Positions 1-9,577 of a stretch of 64,000 bases of DNA are shown in pieces (within the stretch, counting starts at the first letter, position 1; each line of letters starts with the position of its first letter). A program made the position numbers and the translations under genes. This stretch comes from Candidatus Marivariicella framensis (GTDB lineage: Bacteria; Bacteroidota; Bacteroidia; Flavobacteriales; Flavobacteriaceae): the NCBI GenBank assembly GCA_905182735.1, contig CAJJCT010000007.1:44491-108490 (forward strand). The letters are read 5' to 3'. The notes beneath the pieces were generated by a model. The model searched no databases. It was given only the letters and a program-made list of their open reading frames with translations, and was not told the DNA's origin.

Positions 1-477
1 ATAGAATCTTTTATGAATGGAATTATATGAAAATAAGTAAAACAAAGATGAAATAAAAAATATTAACATAAAGCCAATTGACATAAAGGACCAAATTCTA
101 AAAGAAAATAAAAAAATTAAAGAATCTATGTTTTTTTGAACTTGTGTTTTTGGAAGCTCTTCAATACTATCTAATATCATGTTTTTCGCAAATGATAAAT
201 TTTTTAAAATATATTGATCTTTTGGTGATAAAATTAGTGCCTTTTCAAAATAAAAATTACTCTTAGCTACTTCATTAAGCTTATAAAAACAATTTCCTAG
301 ATTAAAATATAATTCAGGGCTATGCAGCTCATTTTCTAATATTTTATTGTATTCATTAATAGCTAACTCAAATTCACCTTTATTATATAATTCATTACCC
401 TTTTCAAATAATAAATCTGAAGTTTGTGAAAATCCGATTTTGAATAATAAAAAAACTATGTAAAAAGATTTTTTCAT
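1..477 (-). CDS. batE: BatE-like TPR membrane protein, cut by the window edge
   Basis: The first 159 codons are present; the C-terminus lies beyond position 1. I translated this from the minus strand: ATG at 475-477, then a hydrophobic signal segment ending in a GFSQ cleavage-like site, then two or more TPR-like helical pairs (motifs LFEKGNELYNKGEFELAI and LYFNLGNCFYKLNEVAKS), then a hydrophobic stretch around residues 133-152. BatE of the Bacteroidota aerotolerance operon has this plan, usually followed by an SH3-type domain. It starts 1 base after batD and is the last visible gene of the moxR-bat operon. Function in the family is poorly defined (envelope stress or aerotolerance). Assignment rests on architecture and position. 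Confidence 0.8.
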   Translation of the reverse strand, partial: MKKSFYIVFLLFKIGFSQTSDLLFEKGNELYNKGEFELAINEYNKILENELHSPELYFNLGNCFYKLNEVAKSNFYFEKALILSPKDQYILKNLSFAKNMILDSIEELPKTQVQKNIDSLIFLFSFRIWSFMSIGFMLIFFISSLFYLFSYNSIHKRFY

Positions 478-478
478 A

Positions 479-2230
479 TTAAATTTCATAATCAAGTTTT
501 TCAATGATTTCAATTGCAGAATCATAATCATGTTTCATTTTAACCTCGGTTATTGGAGAATATCTAGCCATATCACAATTATCTAAAATGATCATAAAAG
601 AATCAATTGTTGATGTATTAGCTCCTAATTTAATTAATGAATCAACTATTATTTCTTTTTTCATATCTACAGTTTCAATTTTAAGTTTTGCTTTTAAATA
701 ATTATGAAATGCTTTTTCCAAAGAGTCATAAAACTTGGACTTATTATTAATATGTTTTTTTGCATTTCCCAAAAACTTGATAGCAAGCTTACTTCTTCTT
801 TTCAATTTTAAATAATTTTCATCAATGGTTCTAGAACTCCATAATCTTTTAATAAAAATAATAATAGGTAAAAGTATTAGTGGCAAAATTATTATTAACC
901 AATAGGTTGATTTTTTCCAAAATTCAACTTGATTAATTGGAGAAAATTTTGATTTTAATTTTATAAAACCAAAAGTATTATTAGTGTTTGTTTTTAAATC
1001 TTGATTAATTTTATCTTGTTTTTCAATTAAATTATCAGAATCACCCCCATAAACATCAACCATATGATCAATAGAGCTTAGAGTTTGATATGAGACTTTG
1101 TCGGGGTCAAAATAGATAAATTCAATTGATGGAATCGGATATTTTCCCTGATATTGCGGAACCATCGTATAAGTATTTTGAATTGTCCCTTCCATACCTG
1201 AAAGAGTAGTGTTGATTTCTTCTTTGTATTCTGGCTCAAATACCTCAATAGAGCTTGGAACTTTTATTTTTGGAAGTTCAAAAAGCTTTAAGTTTCCTTT
1301 TCCTGTAACCTTAACAATTGATTGAAATGATTCTAATGCTTTAAGAGATTTTTTATTGATCAAAAAATCTAATTTAAATTTTCCAACTGCTCCAGAAAAA
1401 TCATTTGGTCGATTTTTAATTGGAAGTTCCTTTACGTTTAAAACACGTTTTCCCGCATTAACAGACCTTGAAACTTGTTTATAGATAGTATTTCCAAAAA
1501 AGTCTCTACGTTTAGTTGGAATTTCTAGAACTAAACTCAATGCAAGAGGTTCAATAATTAATTTTCCTATTTTTTGAGGATATAACACAGTTTTTCTCCA
1601 TATTACTTCATTGTAAGCCTCTCCCTTATATGATCCTGATTCAACCCTTAACTGTGGAATTTTTATTGAACTACTCCAAAAGTCTCTGAATTTAGGGCTT
1701 TGAATTTCACGAGCATCAGAAATTTTAATCGGATTTCTAAAATACAGTTTATAGACAACAGTTATTGCCTCATTTAAATAAGGATTGGTATTAGAAATTT
1801 CTGCTATGAGATGCATGTTCTCATCAGCTAAATACTCAACACTTGAAGATCCAGAAGGCTTTATAACAGAAGGTAAAACCTCAATTGAAACAGGAGATGT
1901 TTGATATGAAATTCCTTCAAAGCTGATCTCAGCAGATCCTATTATAAATGTTCCTTTTTCTTTAGGTGCTAAAAAATATGTAAAAGTTTTTGAAAAAGAT
2001 TTTTTACCATTAATCCATGAATTACTTACAGATTGATTTGGACCTCCTACTAAATTGAAATTTTCAAATGATGGAGGATTAAAATTGTCTCCATTTTGAT
2101 TCATCACAAAATCAATTCTTAAGCGCTCATTTACTCCTAATTTTTTCTTACTGACCCTAAGATCAAAATCAACCTGAGCATTTATAAAAAAACTAGATAG
2201 AATTATATATATGTATGTTATTATACGCAT
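479..2230 (-). CDS. batD: BatD, oxygen-tolerance-family membrane protein
   Basis: 583 residues. The N-terminus is a signal peptide (MRIITYIYIILSSFFINAQ), followed by a long beta-rich periplasmic part with Ig-like domains, one membrane helix near residues 442-461, and a cytoplasmic helical tail of about 120 residues. This is the BatD (PF13584) layout. An in-frame ATG 54 bases upstream exists, but it lies inside batC and would put 18 basic residues before the signal peptide, so I use the ATG at 2230, 4 bases after the batC stop. Bat proteins are thought to form an envelope complex with BatA and BatB; the biochemical role is unknown. Co-transcribed with batC and batE. Confidence 0.9.
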   Translation of the reverse strand: MRIITYIYIILSSFFINAQVDFDLRVSKKKLGVNERLRIDFVMNQNGDNFNPPSFENFNLVGGPNQSVSNSWINGKKSFSKTFTYFLAPKEKGTFIIGSAEISFEGISYQTSPVSIEVLPSVIKPSGSSSVEYLADENMHLIAEISNTNPYLNEAITVVYKLYFRNPIKISDAREIQSPKFRDFWSSSIKIPQLRVESGSYKGEAYNEVIWRKTVLYPQKIGKLIIEPLALSLVLEIPTKRRDFFGNTIYKQVSRSVNAGKRVLNVKELPIKNRPNDFSGAVGKFKLDFLINKKSLKALESFQSIVKVTGKGNLKLFELPKIKVPSSIEVFEPEYKEEINTTLSGMEGTIQNTYTMVPQYQGKYPIPSIEFIYFDPDKVSYQTLSSIDHMVDVYGGDSDNLIEKQDKINQDLKTNTNNTFGFIKLKSKFSPINQVEFWKKSTYWLIIILPLILLPIIIFIKRLWSSRTIDENYLKLKRRSKLAIKFLGNAKKHINNKSKFYDSLEKAFHNYLKAKLKIETVDMKKEIIVDSLIKLGANTSTIDSFMIILDNCDMARYSPITEVKMKHDYDSAIEIIEKLDYEI

Positions 2231-2234
2231 TGAA

Positions 2235-3005
2235 TTACCAATCCTTTTTAGTTTTAACTGGTTTACCTTTAACTTTTTTAGCATTGATTTTATCTTGTAC
2301 TTTTTTCTCTTGATTATTTATTGCTTCAAGAAGACTTTTAACCTGTTCTGGTGATAACTGTCCTGGTTTTCTGTTTTGATTTGAATTATCTTTTTTAGAG
2401 TCTTTCTGATTTTTATCATTCGCCTCGTTATTTTCTTTATTGGGTTTATCTTCTTTTTCTTCTTTACCATTATCATCTTTGTCAGAAGATTTTTCATTTT
2501 TATCATCCTCTCCTTTTTTATTTTTGTCTTTATTCTTGTCATTATTTTGTTTATCCTTGTCTTTATTATTTTTATTTTCATCCTCTAATAAAGACTTTGC
2601 AAGAGCATAATTATATCTAGTTTCGTTATCTGAAGGATTATTTCTTAGTGCATTTTTATAGGATTCTACTGCTTTTTCATATTCTTTTTTCTTCATATAA
2701 ACATTACCCATATTGTGAAGCGCTGCATGCTTTTCAGTTTTATTTTCAGAAAATTTTTGAGTTCTAAAAAACTGTTGTGCAGCTTCATCATATGCATTTG
2801 CCTGATATTGAGTGTTTCCAAGGTTAAATAAAGCTTTTGGAGTTTGAGGTGCTCTTGTTAGAGCAAGACGATAATCCATTTCTGCTCCTAAATAATCTTC
2901 CTTTTTAACTTTTTCATTTCCTTCATACAATTCATTGTCAATAGAAGTTTTTTGAGAAATCAAAGAAAAGCTAATAAGTAAAAATAATAGGTTTAAGTAT
3001 TTCAT
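2235..3005 (-). CDS. batC: BatC, TPR protein with charged low-complexity tail
   Basis: 256 residues. A signal peptide (residues 1-18) is followed by about three TPR units (roughly residues 23-126, with motifs ALFNLGNTQYQ and ALHNMGNVYMKKKEYEKAV). Residues about 136-205 are almost only Lys, Asp, Asn and Glu, and a short basic C-terminus follows. It overlaps the end of batB by 4 bases (ATGA), indicating translational coupling. TPR domains are protein-interaction modules, so BatC probably bridges the VWA proteins BatA and BatB and the rest of the complex; that is family-based inference. The low-complexity tail produces a Met/Lys-rich shadow frame on the same DNA that I do not regard as a gene. 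Confidence 0.9.
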   Translation of the reverse strand: MKYLNLLFLLISFSLISQKTSIDNELYEGNEKVKKEDYLGAEMDYRLALTRAPQTPKALFNLGNTQYQANAYDEAAQQFFRTQKFSENKTEKHAALHNMGNVYMKKKEYEKAVESYKNALRNNPSDNETRYNYALAKSLLEDENKNNKDKDKQNNDKNKDKNKKGEDDKNEKSSDKDDNGKEEKEDKPNKENNEANDKNQKDSKKDNSNQNRKPGQLSPEQVKSLLEAINNQEKKVQDKINAKKVKGKPVKTKKDW

Positions 3006-4045
3006 TTTAATTTTTTTTCATTAAAAAGGTTTAATTTTTTTAACCACATTGTTTCTTTTTCAAAAATAAATAATTCGATTAAAAGTAATATAAATGATAT
3101 AAAAATAAATGGCTGAAACCGATCTTTATAACTGACGAATTTTTTTGCTTCAAATTCTTTTTTTTCTAAATTTTTTAAAATCTCAGACACAAAGGCTAAT
3201 ACCTCTTTCGTGTCATTTCCATCTATATATTGTCCATTAGCATTTTCAGAAATTAATTTTAAAATTTCAGTATTTCTTTTTGTTATTACAACCTCTCCAT
3301 TTTCATCTTTTTTATAACTTTCCAATACGCCATTTCTTTTAATTGGGATTGGTCCTCCTGATTCTGTTCCAATTCCAAAAGTAAAAATTTTAATTCCATT
3401 AGCAGCTGCTCTCTTAGATGCACTTTCTGCCTCGTCAGAGTGGTCTTCTCCGTCAGAAATAATAAAAACAACTCTATTGGTTTGATCCTCATCATTAAAA
3501 TATGTTGATGACAAATCTAATGCAGAATTTAGAGCAGTTCCTTGAGAAGACAACATATCCGTGTTTAAACTTTGTAAAAACATTTTACCTGCATTATAAT
3601 CAGTCGTTATCGGCAGTTGGGGAATAGCCTGGTTTGCATAAGCTATTATACCTATTCTATCACCAACCAAATTATTTATTATTGCTGAAACAAGTCGTTT
3701 AGCTTTTTCAATACGATTAGGGGCAATATCCTCTGCTAACATGCTTTTAGAAACATCTACAGCAAAAACAAGATCCACCCCTTCTCTTTTTACAGTTTCT
3801 AACTCTGTACCTATCTTAGGATTAATTAACCCTATTATTAAAAAAAATAACGAAAGAATTAAAAGAAGAAACTTCAATGAAATCTTAAATATTGATCGAT
3901 TGGGACTTAAATATTTTATCATTTTTAAACTAATAAACTTTTTTTGAGTATTTAACTTCCATCTCATAACCCATAAAAATAAAACCAAAAGAAATGGAAT
4001 AATAAAAAATAAGTACGTGTAGGATGGTTCGTCTAATAAATACAT
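3002..4045 (-). CDS. batB: BatB, VWA-domain membrane protein
   Basis: 347 residues. Two N-terminal membrane helices (about 9-27 and 53-74) precede a von Willebrand A domain with an intact MIDAS motif D97-V-S-K-S101, the downstream T (SSQGTALNSAL) and the ISDGEDH segment. A last membrane helix lies near residues 312-330. The VWA domain is therefore tethered to the inner membrane by both ends. It is paralogous to batA next to it but clearly diverged. It overlaps batC by 4 bases and follows batA after 3 bases. Role: metal-dependent protein binding in the Bat complex, probably acted on by MoxR; the ligand is unknown. Confidence 0.9.
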   Translation of the reverse strand: MYLLDEPSYTYLFFIIPFLLVLFLWVMRWKLNTQKKFISLKMIKYLSPNRSIFKISLKFLLLILSLFFLIIGLINPKIGTELETVKREGVDLVFAVDVSKSMLAEDIAPNRIEKAKRLVSAIINNLVGDRIGIIAYANQAIPQLPITTDYNAGKMFLQSLNTDMLSSQGTALNSALDLSSTYFNDEDQTNRVVFIISDGEDHSDEAESASKRAAANGIKIFTFGIGTESGGPIPIKRNGVLESYKKDENGEVVITKRNTEILKLISENANGQYIDGNDTKEVLAFVSEILKNLEKKEFEAKKFVSYKDRFQPFIFISFILLLIELFIFEKETMWLKKLNLFNEKKLK

Positions 4046-4048
4046 AAT

Positions 4049-5050
4049 TTATATAAAGCTTCTAAAAAGTGTGTTACGTAAAATAAATTCTAATATTATG
4101 AAGGTTAAAGCCAAAAAAATAAAAGGACGATATTTCTCATTATAGTTAGTATACTTAAATTCTTCGATTTCTGTTTTTTCTAACTTATTAATAACAGAAT
4201 AAATTTGTTTTAATTTTTCGTTATCTGTAGCTCTGAAATATTGACCACCTGTCATGTCAGCTATTGATCTTAGGAGCTTTTCATCAATTTCAACTTTAGT
4301 CATTCCATATTGAAAGCTACCATTAGGCATAATTCCTATTGGAGCTTTTGCCATTCCATTGCTCCCAAGGCCAATAGTATATGTTTTAATTTCATATTCA
4401 GCTGCTAATTCAGAAGCGATTTTTGGATCAATAAAACCAGAATTATTAACTCCATCTGTCAAAAGAATAATTACTTTACTTTTAGCTTTGCTATCTTTTA
4501 ACCTATTAACTGATGTGGCTAATCCCATTCCAATTGCAGTACCATCTTCGATTAATCCTTGATATTGAATTTCAGATAAACTATTTTTAATGATATTTTT
4601 ATCACTGGTAATTGGAGTAAGAGTATAACTCTCGCCAGCGTATACTACCAAACCTATTCTGTCAGATACTCTATCATCAATAAAATCTGAAGCCACCCTT
4701 TTTAAAGCATTAAGACGATTTGGTTTTAAATCTTGAGCTAACATACTAGAAGAGACGTCAATTGCCATAACAATATCTATTCCTTTGTTAGTTTTACTCT
4801 TAACCGATGTTTCTGAGGTTTGAGGTCTAGCCATTGCAATTATTAATAGAGATAAAGTAATTATTCTAAAAATAAAAAGTGTTGGCCTTAAGTATATTCT
4901 CAATGTTTTTCTTTTAATGGTATCTAAATTTGATAATTGAAGATGAGCTTGTCTATTTTTATGAGAATAGATTTCCCATATAATTAACAATGGTATTAGA
5001 CCAAAAAGCCAGAAAAAGTATGGGTTTAAAAAAGATAAGTTTTCTAACAT
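4049..5050 (-). CDS. batA: BatA, VWA-domain membrane protein
   Basis: 333 residues. Membrane helices around 8-25 and 56-73, then a VWA domain with MIDAS residues D98-x-S100-x-S102, the EDGTAIG threonine and the LLTDGVNN aspartate, then a C-terminal membrane helix near 310-327. This is the standard BatA (aerotolerance BatA/VWA) plan. It starts 2 bases after the preceding 540-residue gene and ends 3 bases before batB, so all are one transcription unit. MIDAS is complete, so metal-dependent ligand binding is expected. Distinguishing BatA from BatB relies on gene order (BatA first). Confidence 0.9.
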   Translation of the reverse strand: MLENLSFLNPYFFWLFGLIPLLIIWEIYSHKNRQAHLQLSNLDTIKRKTLRIYLRPTLFIFRIITLSLLIIAMARPQTSETSVKSKTNKGIDIVMAIDVSSSMLAQDLKPNRLNALKRVASDFIDDRVSDRIGLVVYAGESYTLTPITSDKNIIKNSLSEIQYQGLIEDGTAIGMGLATSVNRLKDSKAKSKVIILLTDGVNNSGFIDPKIASELAAEYEIKTYTIGLGSNGMAKAPIGIMPNGSFQYGMTKVEIDEKLLRSIADMTGGQYFRATDNEKLKQIYSVINKLEKTEIEEFKYTNYNEKYRPFIFLALTFIILEFILRNTLFRSFI

Positions 5051-5052
5051 AT

Positions 5053-6675
5053 TTATAATTCTTTTATTAATTCAATACTATTAATAATTTTTTTACTTAT
5101 TTCATTACCATAACGGTCATCTTTATTGTAAATCAATGTTAAACTAACTCTCCCTTTATCATAATCAATAATTAAAGTTGTGAAATAGCATCTTACCATC
5201 TCATCGTCTTTAACCTTTAGAAGATCAAGAGTCCCTGATATTTTAAGTGTAGGAAGACCAGAAGATGTTTCATAATTATCTGTATCCATTAATATATTCA
5301 CAGCTCCCTGACTTTGGTATCTTTCAATTGTTTGATTAATAATTTTTTTAGTTTTTTCTTCTCCACTTATCTTACTGTTTCCCTGTGAGTTTTCATTTGA
5401 ATCACTTTTATCATTCTTTTCAAAAAGTAATTCAATATAGTATTTGGATTGAATACTATCCATTATAAAAAGAGTGGATGTGTTTGGATTAATTATTTTT
5501 CTTTCTAAAATTTTTGGAGTTAACAATTTTATTGGAGGGGAGCCATACTGAGAATTAAACCACTCATTATTAATTAATTTTTTGGTTGGATATCCAAATA
5601 ATGTATCTCTAACAGGATAATATCCAAATATTAATATTAGAAGTATAATTGACGAAACGGATAAAATAAATATTGAACTTAAAACCCATTTTAATATTTT
5701 TTTTTGTTTTTCTTTTCTTAAAAATTCTTTATAATTTTTTTTAGCTTTTAATTCTTCGATTGTTGGCTCTGGTAAAACCTCTTTTGTTTCTATAACAACA
5801 TCTTCTAACAATTGCCTGTCTAACTTAGCAGCACCTGAGTCTGGAACGGCTCTAGCAAACTTTACTAAATCAGCAGTTCTAAGAACAGTTTTTAAATTCT
5901 TGATGGTTAATTCTTCTAAATCTAATTTTCCTTCTTGTTTGTGTAGCTCTAATTTTAATAACAGTTGATCTGAAGTACTTTCCAATGCATCTATATTAAT
6001 TTCTTCTTCGATATATCTTCTAACGACCTGTGTTAATTCAGAATAGTATGTTTTAAAGTCCTCTTGAATTTCAGGATTTCTTTTTTCTAATTCTTTGAGA
6101 GCTTTAATTGCTCTTTCAAAAGGAGGAATAATTTTTTTTCTTTCTGATGATTTTCTTTGATAAACAAGTGTTAAATAAATCAAACCAATAAAAATAAGTG
6201 CTATTATAACTGCATAAACAGATCTCTTAATTAGATCATCATAATTTTTTCTAACCTTTTGAAGTGGTTTGATTTGATAGAGCTTCTGTTTAAATGTATC
6301 AACAATAATGTCTTTTACCTCAATTTTTACTGAGTCTGAAAGCTTGGAAAAACCATTAACTAACACTCGTTGTGGAGGTATCTTATAGTGTCCTGAATCA
6401 AATTGAATTAAGGCATATTTCTTGGTCAATAAGTACTTGTTTTTAATTTTCTGAGTGTCTGTTGGGAAAATTTCTAAAAGTTCCATTGGGGCAATTTGCA
6501 ACTCCTCTGGAAATTCAATTCTTTGAATTGAATCAACTTCAATATTTAAAAAATAATCAATTTGTTCTCCAATATTAATTGTACTAGAAACAACACCAGA
6601 ATTGACTTTTGGCATGATTTGACAATTAACTTTACCAAATACTAAAAAAATTAAAGTAAATCTGAAAAAATTCAT
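5053..6675 (-). CDS. Two-helix membrane protein of the moxR-bat operon, function unknown
   Basis: 540 residues. A signal peptide ending near NCQ at residues 17-19 is followed by a beta-rich domain of about 110 residues resembling the N-terminal part of BatD. A membrane helix at 152-171 precedes a helical cytoplasmic segment (about 180-325) like the BatD or DUF4381 tail, with PFERAIKALKELEKRN and a conserved DLVKFARAVP stretch. A second helix at 329-351 leads to a C-terminal domain of about 190 residues that I do not recognise. It sits between the DUF58 gene and batA with no gap, where Bacteroidota operons usually carry a hypothetical gene. I cannot name a function; membership of the Bat complex is inference. 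Confidence 0.75.
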   Translation of the reverse strand: MNFFRFTLIFLVFGKVNCQIMPKVNSGVVSSTINIGEQIDYFLNIEVDSIQRIEFPEELQIAPMELLEIFPTDTQKIKNKYLLTKKYALIQFDSGHYKIPPQRVLVNGFSKLSDSVKIEVKDIIVDTFKQKLYQIKPLQKVRKNYDDLIKRSVYAVIIALIFIGLIYLTLVYQRKSSERKKIIPPFERAIKALKELEKRNPEIQEDFKTYYSELTQVVRRYIEEEINIDALESTSDQLLLKLELHKQEGKLDLEELTIKNLKTVLRTADLVKFARAVPDSGAAKLDRQLLEDVVIETKEVLPEPTIEELKAKKNYKEFLRKEKQKKILKWVLSSIFILSVSSIILLILIFGYYPVRDTLFGYPTKKLINNEWFNSQYGSPPIKLLTPKILERKIINPNTSTLFIMDSIQSKYYIELLFEKNDKSDSNENSQGNSKISGEEKTKKIINQTIERYQSQGAVNILMDTDNYETSSGLPTLKISGTLDLLKVKDDEMVRCYFTTLIIDYDKGRVSLTLIYNKDDRYGNEISKKIINSIELIKEL

Positions 6676-7545
6676 TTATCTAGTTCTTTTTTTAAAATAA
6701 CCTAATAGTTTTTTTACATAACTTTCTGAAACTCCACAACTGATTGATCCTGCGCCATTTTTATTGAATAATGTTGAAAAGTTTTCAGCATTTTTCGCAT
6801 ACTCAATTGAATAAGACTCGCGAATTAATTTAGAATCAGTATCAACCCATGAAAGTCCTTTTTTTTCTGAATCCATAATTGGTATAAGTCCCATTTTAGG
6901 CATAAATGTTTCTAGTTTATCATAAATTCTAATCCCTGTCAAATCATGTTTTTTTGCAGCAATTTTTAATGTTTTTTCGTAATTAGAATCAATAAAGTCT
7001 GACAAAAGGAACACTATCGCTTTCTTTTTCAGAACACTAGATAAAAAAGCTAATGCTTCTCCAATATTAGTTGATCTATTAATGGGTTCAAACTCAAGCA
7101 ATTCACGTATTATTCTTAAAACATGTGAGCGTCCTTTTTTGGGGGGTATATATAACTCTATATTACCTGAAAACATTGCTACACCTACTTTATCATTATT
7201 TTGAAGTGCAGAAAAAGCTAAAGTAGCTGCTATTTCAGTTATCACTTCTCTTTTTGTTTGAGATTGAGAACCAAAAAACTCCGAGCCACTAATATCTATC
7301 AAAAGCATCAAAGTAAGTTCCCTTTCTTCTTCAAAAATTTTTATATAAGGGCTGTTGTACCTTGCAGTTACATTCCAATCAATGGCTCTTACGTCATCTC
7401 CAAACTGATATTGTCTAACCTCACTAAATGTCATACCTCTACCTTTAAAAGTACTATGGTATTCTCCACCAAATATATGATTGCTTAATCTTCGAGTTTT
7501 AATCTCGATTTTACGAACTTTTTTTAAAAGTGCTTTAGTATCCAT
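6676..7545 (-). CDS. DUF58 / VWA-like protein
   Basis: 289 residues, no signal peptide, so cytoplasmic. The DUF58 signature is clear around residues 44-62: R-x-Y-x-x-G-D-D-x-R-x-I-D-W, then TAR. A degenerate VWA fold follows with DISGS at 84-88, the usual MIDAS-like site. DUF58 proteins are encoded directly after moxR in most bacteria and are presumed substrates or adaptors of the MoxR AAA+ ATPase. Here it starts 11 bases after moxR and its stop abuts the start of the next gene. The precise biochemical role is not known. Confidence 0.9.
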   Translation of the reverse strand: MDTKALLKKVRKIEIKTRRLSNHIFGGEYHSTFKGRGMTFSEVRQYQFGDDVRAIDWNVTARYNSPYIKIFEEERELTLMLLIDISGSEFFGSQSQTKREVITEIAATLAFSALQNNDKVGVAMFSGNIELYIPPKKGRSHVLRIIRELLEFEPINRSTNIGEALAFLSSVLKKKAIVFLLSDFIDSNYEKTLKIAAKKHDLTGIRIYDKLETFMPKMGLIPIMDSEKKGLSWVDTDSKLIRESYSIEYAKNAENFSTLFNKNGAGSISCGVSESYVKKLLGYFKKRTR

Positions 7546-7556
7546 GAAATTATAGC

Positions 7557-8555
7557 TTAGGGTACTTCTACTTCATTTACTATTTGACTAATTATTTCTT
7601 CAGTACTAATATTTTCAGCCTCAGCTTCGTATGTTAAGCCAATTCTATGACGAAGAACATCATAAATTACAGCTCTTATGTCCTCAGGAATGACATACCC
7701 TCGATGTCTTAAAAACGCATGGCATTTTGCGGCAGTTGCTAAATTAATACTTCCCCTAGGAGATGATCCAAATCCAATTAATGGATTAAGTTTACTTAGG
7801 TTATAGTTTTCAGGATAACGAGTACAAAAGATTAAATCAAGTATATATTTCTCAATTTTTTCATCCATATATACTAACCTAACTGATTCTTGGGCGCTAA
7901 TAATTTGCTTTATTGAAACAACTGGCTTTATTTTTTCGAAAGCTCCTTTTAAATTTGAACGAACAATTAATCGTTCGTCTTCAATTTTGGGATAATCAAT
8001 GATTGTTTTTAACATAAATCTATCAACCTGAGCTTCAGGTAATGGATAAGTTCCTTCTTGTTCTACTGGATTTTGAGTTGCCATTACTAAAAAGGGTTCC
8101 GTTAGCTTAAATGAAGTATCTCCAATTGTAACTTGCTTCTCCTGCATAGCTTCTAGAAGCGCAGACTGAACTTTTGCTGGAGCACGGTTTATTTCATCAG
8201 CCAATACAAAGTTTGCAAATATAGGCCCCTTCTTTATTGAAAAATCATTCTCTTTCATATTAAATATCATAGTTCCTATTACATCGGCAGGTAAAAGGTC
8301 TGGTGTAAACTGTATACGACTGAAACTGCCTTTAACTGCCTGACTTAAAGTGTTAATCGCTAAAGTTTTTGCAAGACCTGGAACTCCTTCTAATAAAACG
8401 TGGCCACGACCTAAAAGCCCAATGACAAGTCTTTCAATCATAGTTTTTTGACCAACTATAACTTTATTCATTTCCATAGTAAGAAGATCTACAAAGGCAC
8501 TTTCCTTCTCAATGATTTCATTTATCGAATTAATATCTATGTTAGTGTTTTCCAT
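7557..8555 (-). CDS. moxR: MoxR-family AAA+ ATPase
   Basis: 332 residues. Walker A GVPGLAKT is at 57-64, Walker B FVLADEINRAP at about 116-126, and sensor 1 MATQNP follows. The C-terminal helical lid includes the conserved FGSSPRGSINLATAAK segment. MoxR ATPases act as chaperones that assemble or insert metal cofactors into partner complexes, typically those with VWA domains. As first gene of the operon it precedes DUF58, batA and batB, the usual VWA partners. The divergent gap to the next gene upstream is 144 bases; I find no convincing TAnnTTTG promoter on this strand there, only a one-mismatch CATTTTTG. Confidence 0.95.
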   Translation of the reverse strand: MENTNIDINSINEIIEKESAFVDLLTMEMNKVIVGQKTMIERLVIGLLGRGHVLLEGVPGLAKTLAINTLSQAVKGSFSRIQFTPDLLPADVIGTMIFNMKENDFSIKKGPIFANFVLADEINRAPAKVQSALLEAMQEKQVTIGDTSFKLTEPFLVMATQNPVEQEGTYPLPEAQVDRFMLKTIIDYPKIEDERLIVRSNLKGAFEKIKPVVSIKQIISAQESVRLVYMDEKIEKYILDLIFCTRYPENYNLSKLNPLIGFGSSPRGSINLATAAKCHAFLRHRGYVIPEDIRAVIYDVLRHRIGLTYEAEAENISTEEIISQIVNEVEVP

Positions 8556-8699
8556 GATATATATTAAGGTTTAAAATTTAGTGCAACAAAAATGAAGATT
8601 AATTTTAGCAATTGTTGTTAATAATTGGTTAAAAAATAGAACTAGTTGCAAGCCTAGAGGCACAAAGTATTACTATTTTAGAAGAAATTATAGCTTTTA
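8556..8699. other. Divergent intergenic region, moxR / aldo-keto reductase
   Basis: This 144-base AT-rich gap must hold the promoters for the bat operon (leftward) and the aldo/keto reductase pair (rightward). I see no perfect TAnnTTTG box on either strand. The best leftward candidate is CATTTTTG near 8586-8593 (minus), one mismatch. No RNA gene, repeat or riboswitch is apparent. Confidence 0.4.
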
Positions 8700-9572
8700 A
8701 TGAATAAAGAACTGGCTTCTAATATTATTTCAGGAACAATGACTTGGGGCAAATGGGGTATAGGACTATCCACCCATAAAATGCAGGAACTAATTGAATA
8801 TAATCTTGAAATAGGTATAAATTCTTTTGATCATGCAGATATTTATGGCGGATATACTACTGAATCTGAATTTGGAAAGGCACTTCAGCTTTCAAGTATT
8901 CAAAGAGAAAATATAAAACTAATTTCTAAATGTGGAATTCAGTATCCATCAGACTTAAGGCCAGTTAAAGTAAAGCACTATGATTATTCAGCTAAACATA
9001 TAAGATATTCTGTTGAGAATACATTGAGAAATTTAAAAACTGAATATATTGATGTGTTTTTACTCCACCGACCGAGCCCTTTGATGAATCCTGATGAAAT
9101 TGGTCCTGTAATTTCAGATCTCGTAAACGAAGGGAAAATACTAGAATTTGGAGTCTCTAATTTTACAAAACATCAAATAGAATTATTAAGTGTATCAACA
9201 AATATCAAACATAACCAGATTGAATGCTCTTTAACTCATACTGATTCATTTAGTAATGGAACTCTTGACTACTGTCAGCTAAAAAAAATAAATGTAATGG
9301 CATGGTCTCCTTTAGGTAGTTATTTTAAGGTTTTAGACAAAAAAAGAGCTAGAATTAATTCTGTTTTAGAAAATCTCTCCCAAAAGTATTCTTGCAATGA
9401 AGATCAGCTTATTTTAGCATGGTTATTTAAGCATCCTTCGGGAATCAACCCTGTAGTTGGAACCACTAAAAAAGAAAGACTTTTATCATCTGTAAAAGCA
9501 AAATTTATAAATCTTGAAACAACCGATTGGTTTGAAATTCTAGAAGCTAGCTGGGGAGAACGTATACCATAA
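8700..9572 (+). CDS. Aldo/keto reductase (YdhF-like)
   Basis: 290 residues with the complete aldo/keto reductase tetrad: D47 and Y52 in ADIYGGY, K77 in ISKCG, H113 in LLHRPSP. The C-terminal NADPH-binding loop is visible in VVGTTKKERL. It belongs with the predicted oxidoreductases close to E. coli YdhF, which reduce aldehydes or ketones of unknown identity. It is followed 5 bases later by a short-chain dehydrogenase, so the two are probably co-transcribed; both are NADP-type cytoplasmic reductases. The substrate cannot be told from sequence. Confidence 0.9.
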   Translation: MNKELASNIISGTMTWGKWGIGLSTHKMQELIEYNLEIGINSFDHADIYGGYTTESEFGKALQLSSIQRENIKLISKCGIQYPSDLRPVKVKHYDYSAKHIRYSVENTLRNLKTEYIDVFLLHRPSPLMNPDEIGPVISDLVNEGKILEFGVSNFTKHQIELLSVSTNIKHNQIECSLTHTDSFSNGTLDYCQLKKINVMAWSPLGSYFKVLDKKRARINSVLENLSQKYSCNEDQLILAWLFKHPSGINPVVGTTKKERLLSSVKAKFINLETTDWFEILEASWGERIP

Positions 9573-9577
9573 AAACT

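Noticed and set aside
2318..2581. Met/Ile/Lys-rich frame inside batC
   Set aside because: It is a frame-shifted reading of the Lys/Asp-rich batC tail on the same strand; low complexity only.
3002..5050. batA and batB as a recent duplication or assembly error
   Set aside because: They are diverged paralogues with distinct sequences, the normal arrangement in Bat operons.
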